Part shown: piece by piece, positions 63,904 to 64,000 of the stretch
How positions within the stretch are numbered: position 1 is the first letter of the stretch
Layout: each line of letters begins with the position of its first letter
From: Capnocytophaga haemolytica
Lineage (GTDB): Bacteria; Bacteroidota; Bacteroidia; Flavobacteriales; Flavobacteriaceae
Length of the DNA stretch: 64,000 bases
Reading direction: 5' to 3'
Assembly (NCBI RefSeq): GCF_001553545.1
Contig: NZ_CP014227.1
Span: 2,400,501 to 2,464,500, forward strand
Program-made: the position numbers and the translations under genes
The notes under the pieces: generated by a model
What the model was told of the DNA's origin: nothing
What the model saw: the letters and a program-made list of their open reading frames with translations, nothing else
The model's database searches: none

Positions 63904-64000
63904 TGAGATGAAAAAGTGATATGCTGGGACTGTTAGGAGCTTTCGAAAGATGTCGGAAAAGAACGGAAGAGAGCTGAGAGAGATTTTGGTGAAAAAAGGG

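Overview
This is a 64-kb chromosomal window from a member of the Bacteroidota, most likely the Flavobacteriia. The evidence is TAnnTTTG-type -7 promoters, SusC-like TonB receptors, type IX secretion parts (a PorP/SprF-like protein and PorT), hybrid two-component regulators, and DUF4249, DUF4374 and DUF3810 families. Gene content, low GC and IS types resemble Capnocytophaga; the genus is inference. No rRNA, tRNA or CRISPR array was seen.

Layout. 1-6.2 kb: leftward genes (partial membrane protein, SPOR protein, Gfo/Idh dehydrogenase, trpS, a frameshifted lipoprotein, a cellulose-synthase-like glycosyltransferase). 6.5-15.5 kb: rightward housekeeping and envelope genes (DUF488, VOC, Nif3, coiled-coil zinc-ribbon relative, OstA-like, OmpA lipoprotein, TonB receptor plus DUF4249). 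15.5-24 kb: PorP/SprF, tsaD, sucC, a 485-aa secreted protein, an octaheme cytochrome with TPRs. 24-31 kb: a second TonB receptor, an L,D-transpeptidase-like protein, a CxxC-less thioredoxin, and the leftward run ubiE-porT-DUF2911-DUF3810. 31-35.5 kb: creD with a winged-helix regulator and membrane protein, then ferredoxin and its reductase. 35.7-46.4 kb: a polysaccharide utilisation locus (hybrid two-component sensor, GH2, GH42-like, GH16, glycan-binding remnant) that looks decayed: the sensor is frameshifted at a G6 tract, GH16 has an amber stop just before its catalytic motif, and a deletion scar replaces the expected SusC/SusD pair. 48.3-58.8 kb: two almost identical IS982-family elements in the same orientation flank an AraC regulator, TonB receptor, membrane protein, DUF4374 lipoprotein, methyltransferase, an IS5-family insertion and an outer-membrane protein. 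59-64 kb: tandem GH6 lipoproteins, a VanX-type dipeptidase, smpB and a BspA-like leucine-rich-repeat lipoprotein.

The least expected structure is between the genes. Many intergenic spacers are degenerate tandem arrays with strict periods: 7 nt (units ending TCAG, TTAG, TGAG or GCAG, often opening with TTTTTAG), 11 nt (often with a CCGT or TACGG core), 8 nt and 18 nt. Some fill a whole spacer, some are arranged as inverted pairs (notably in the sucC leader), and some run into the 3' ends of genes and encode C-terminal tails. Individual units differ while the period is kept. I do not recognise these as a described repeat class. The palindromes GTGCGAGCCGCAC and AACTTTG-N-CAAAGTT are scattered through the last 18 kb, in part inside these arrays.
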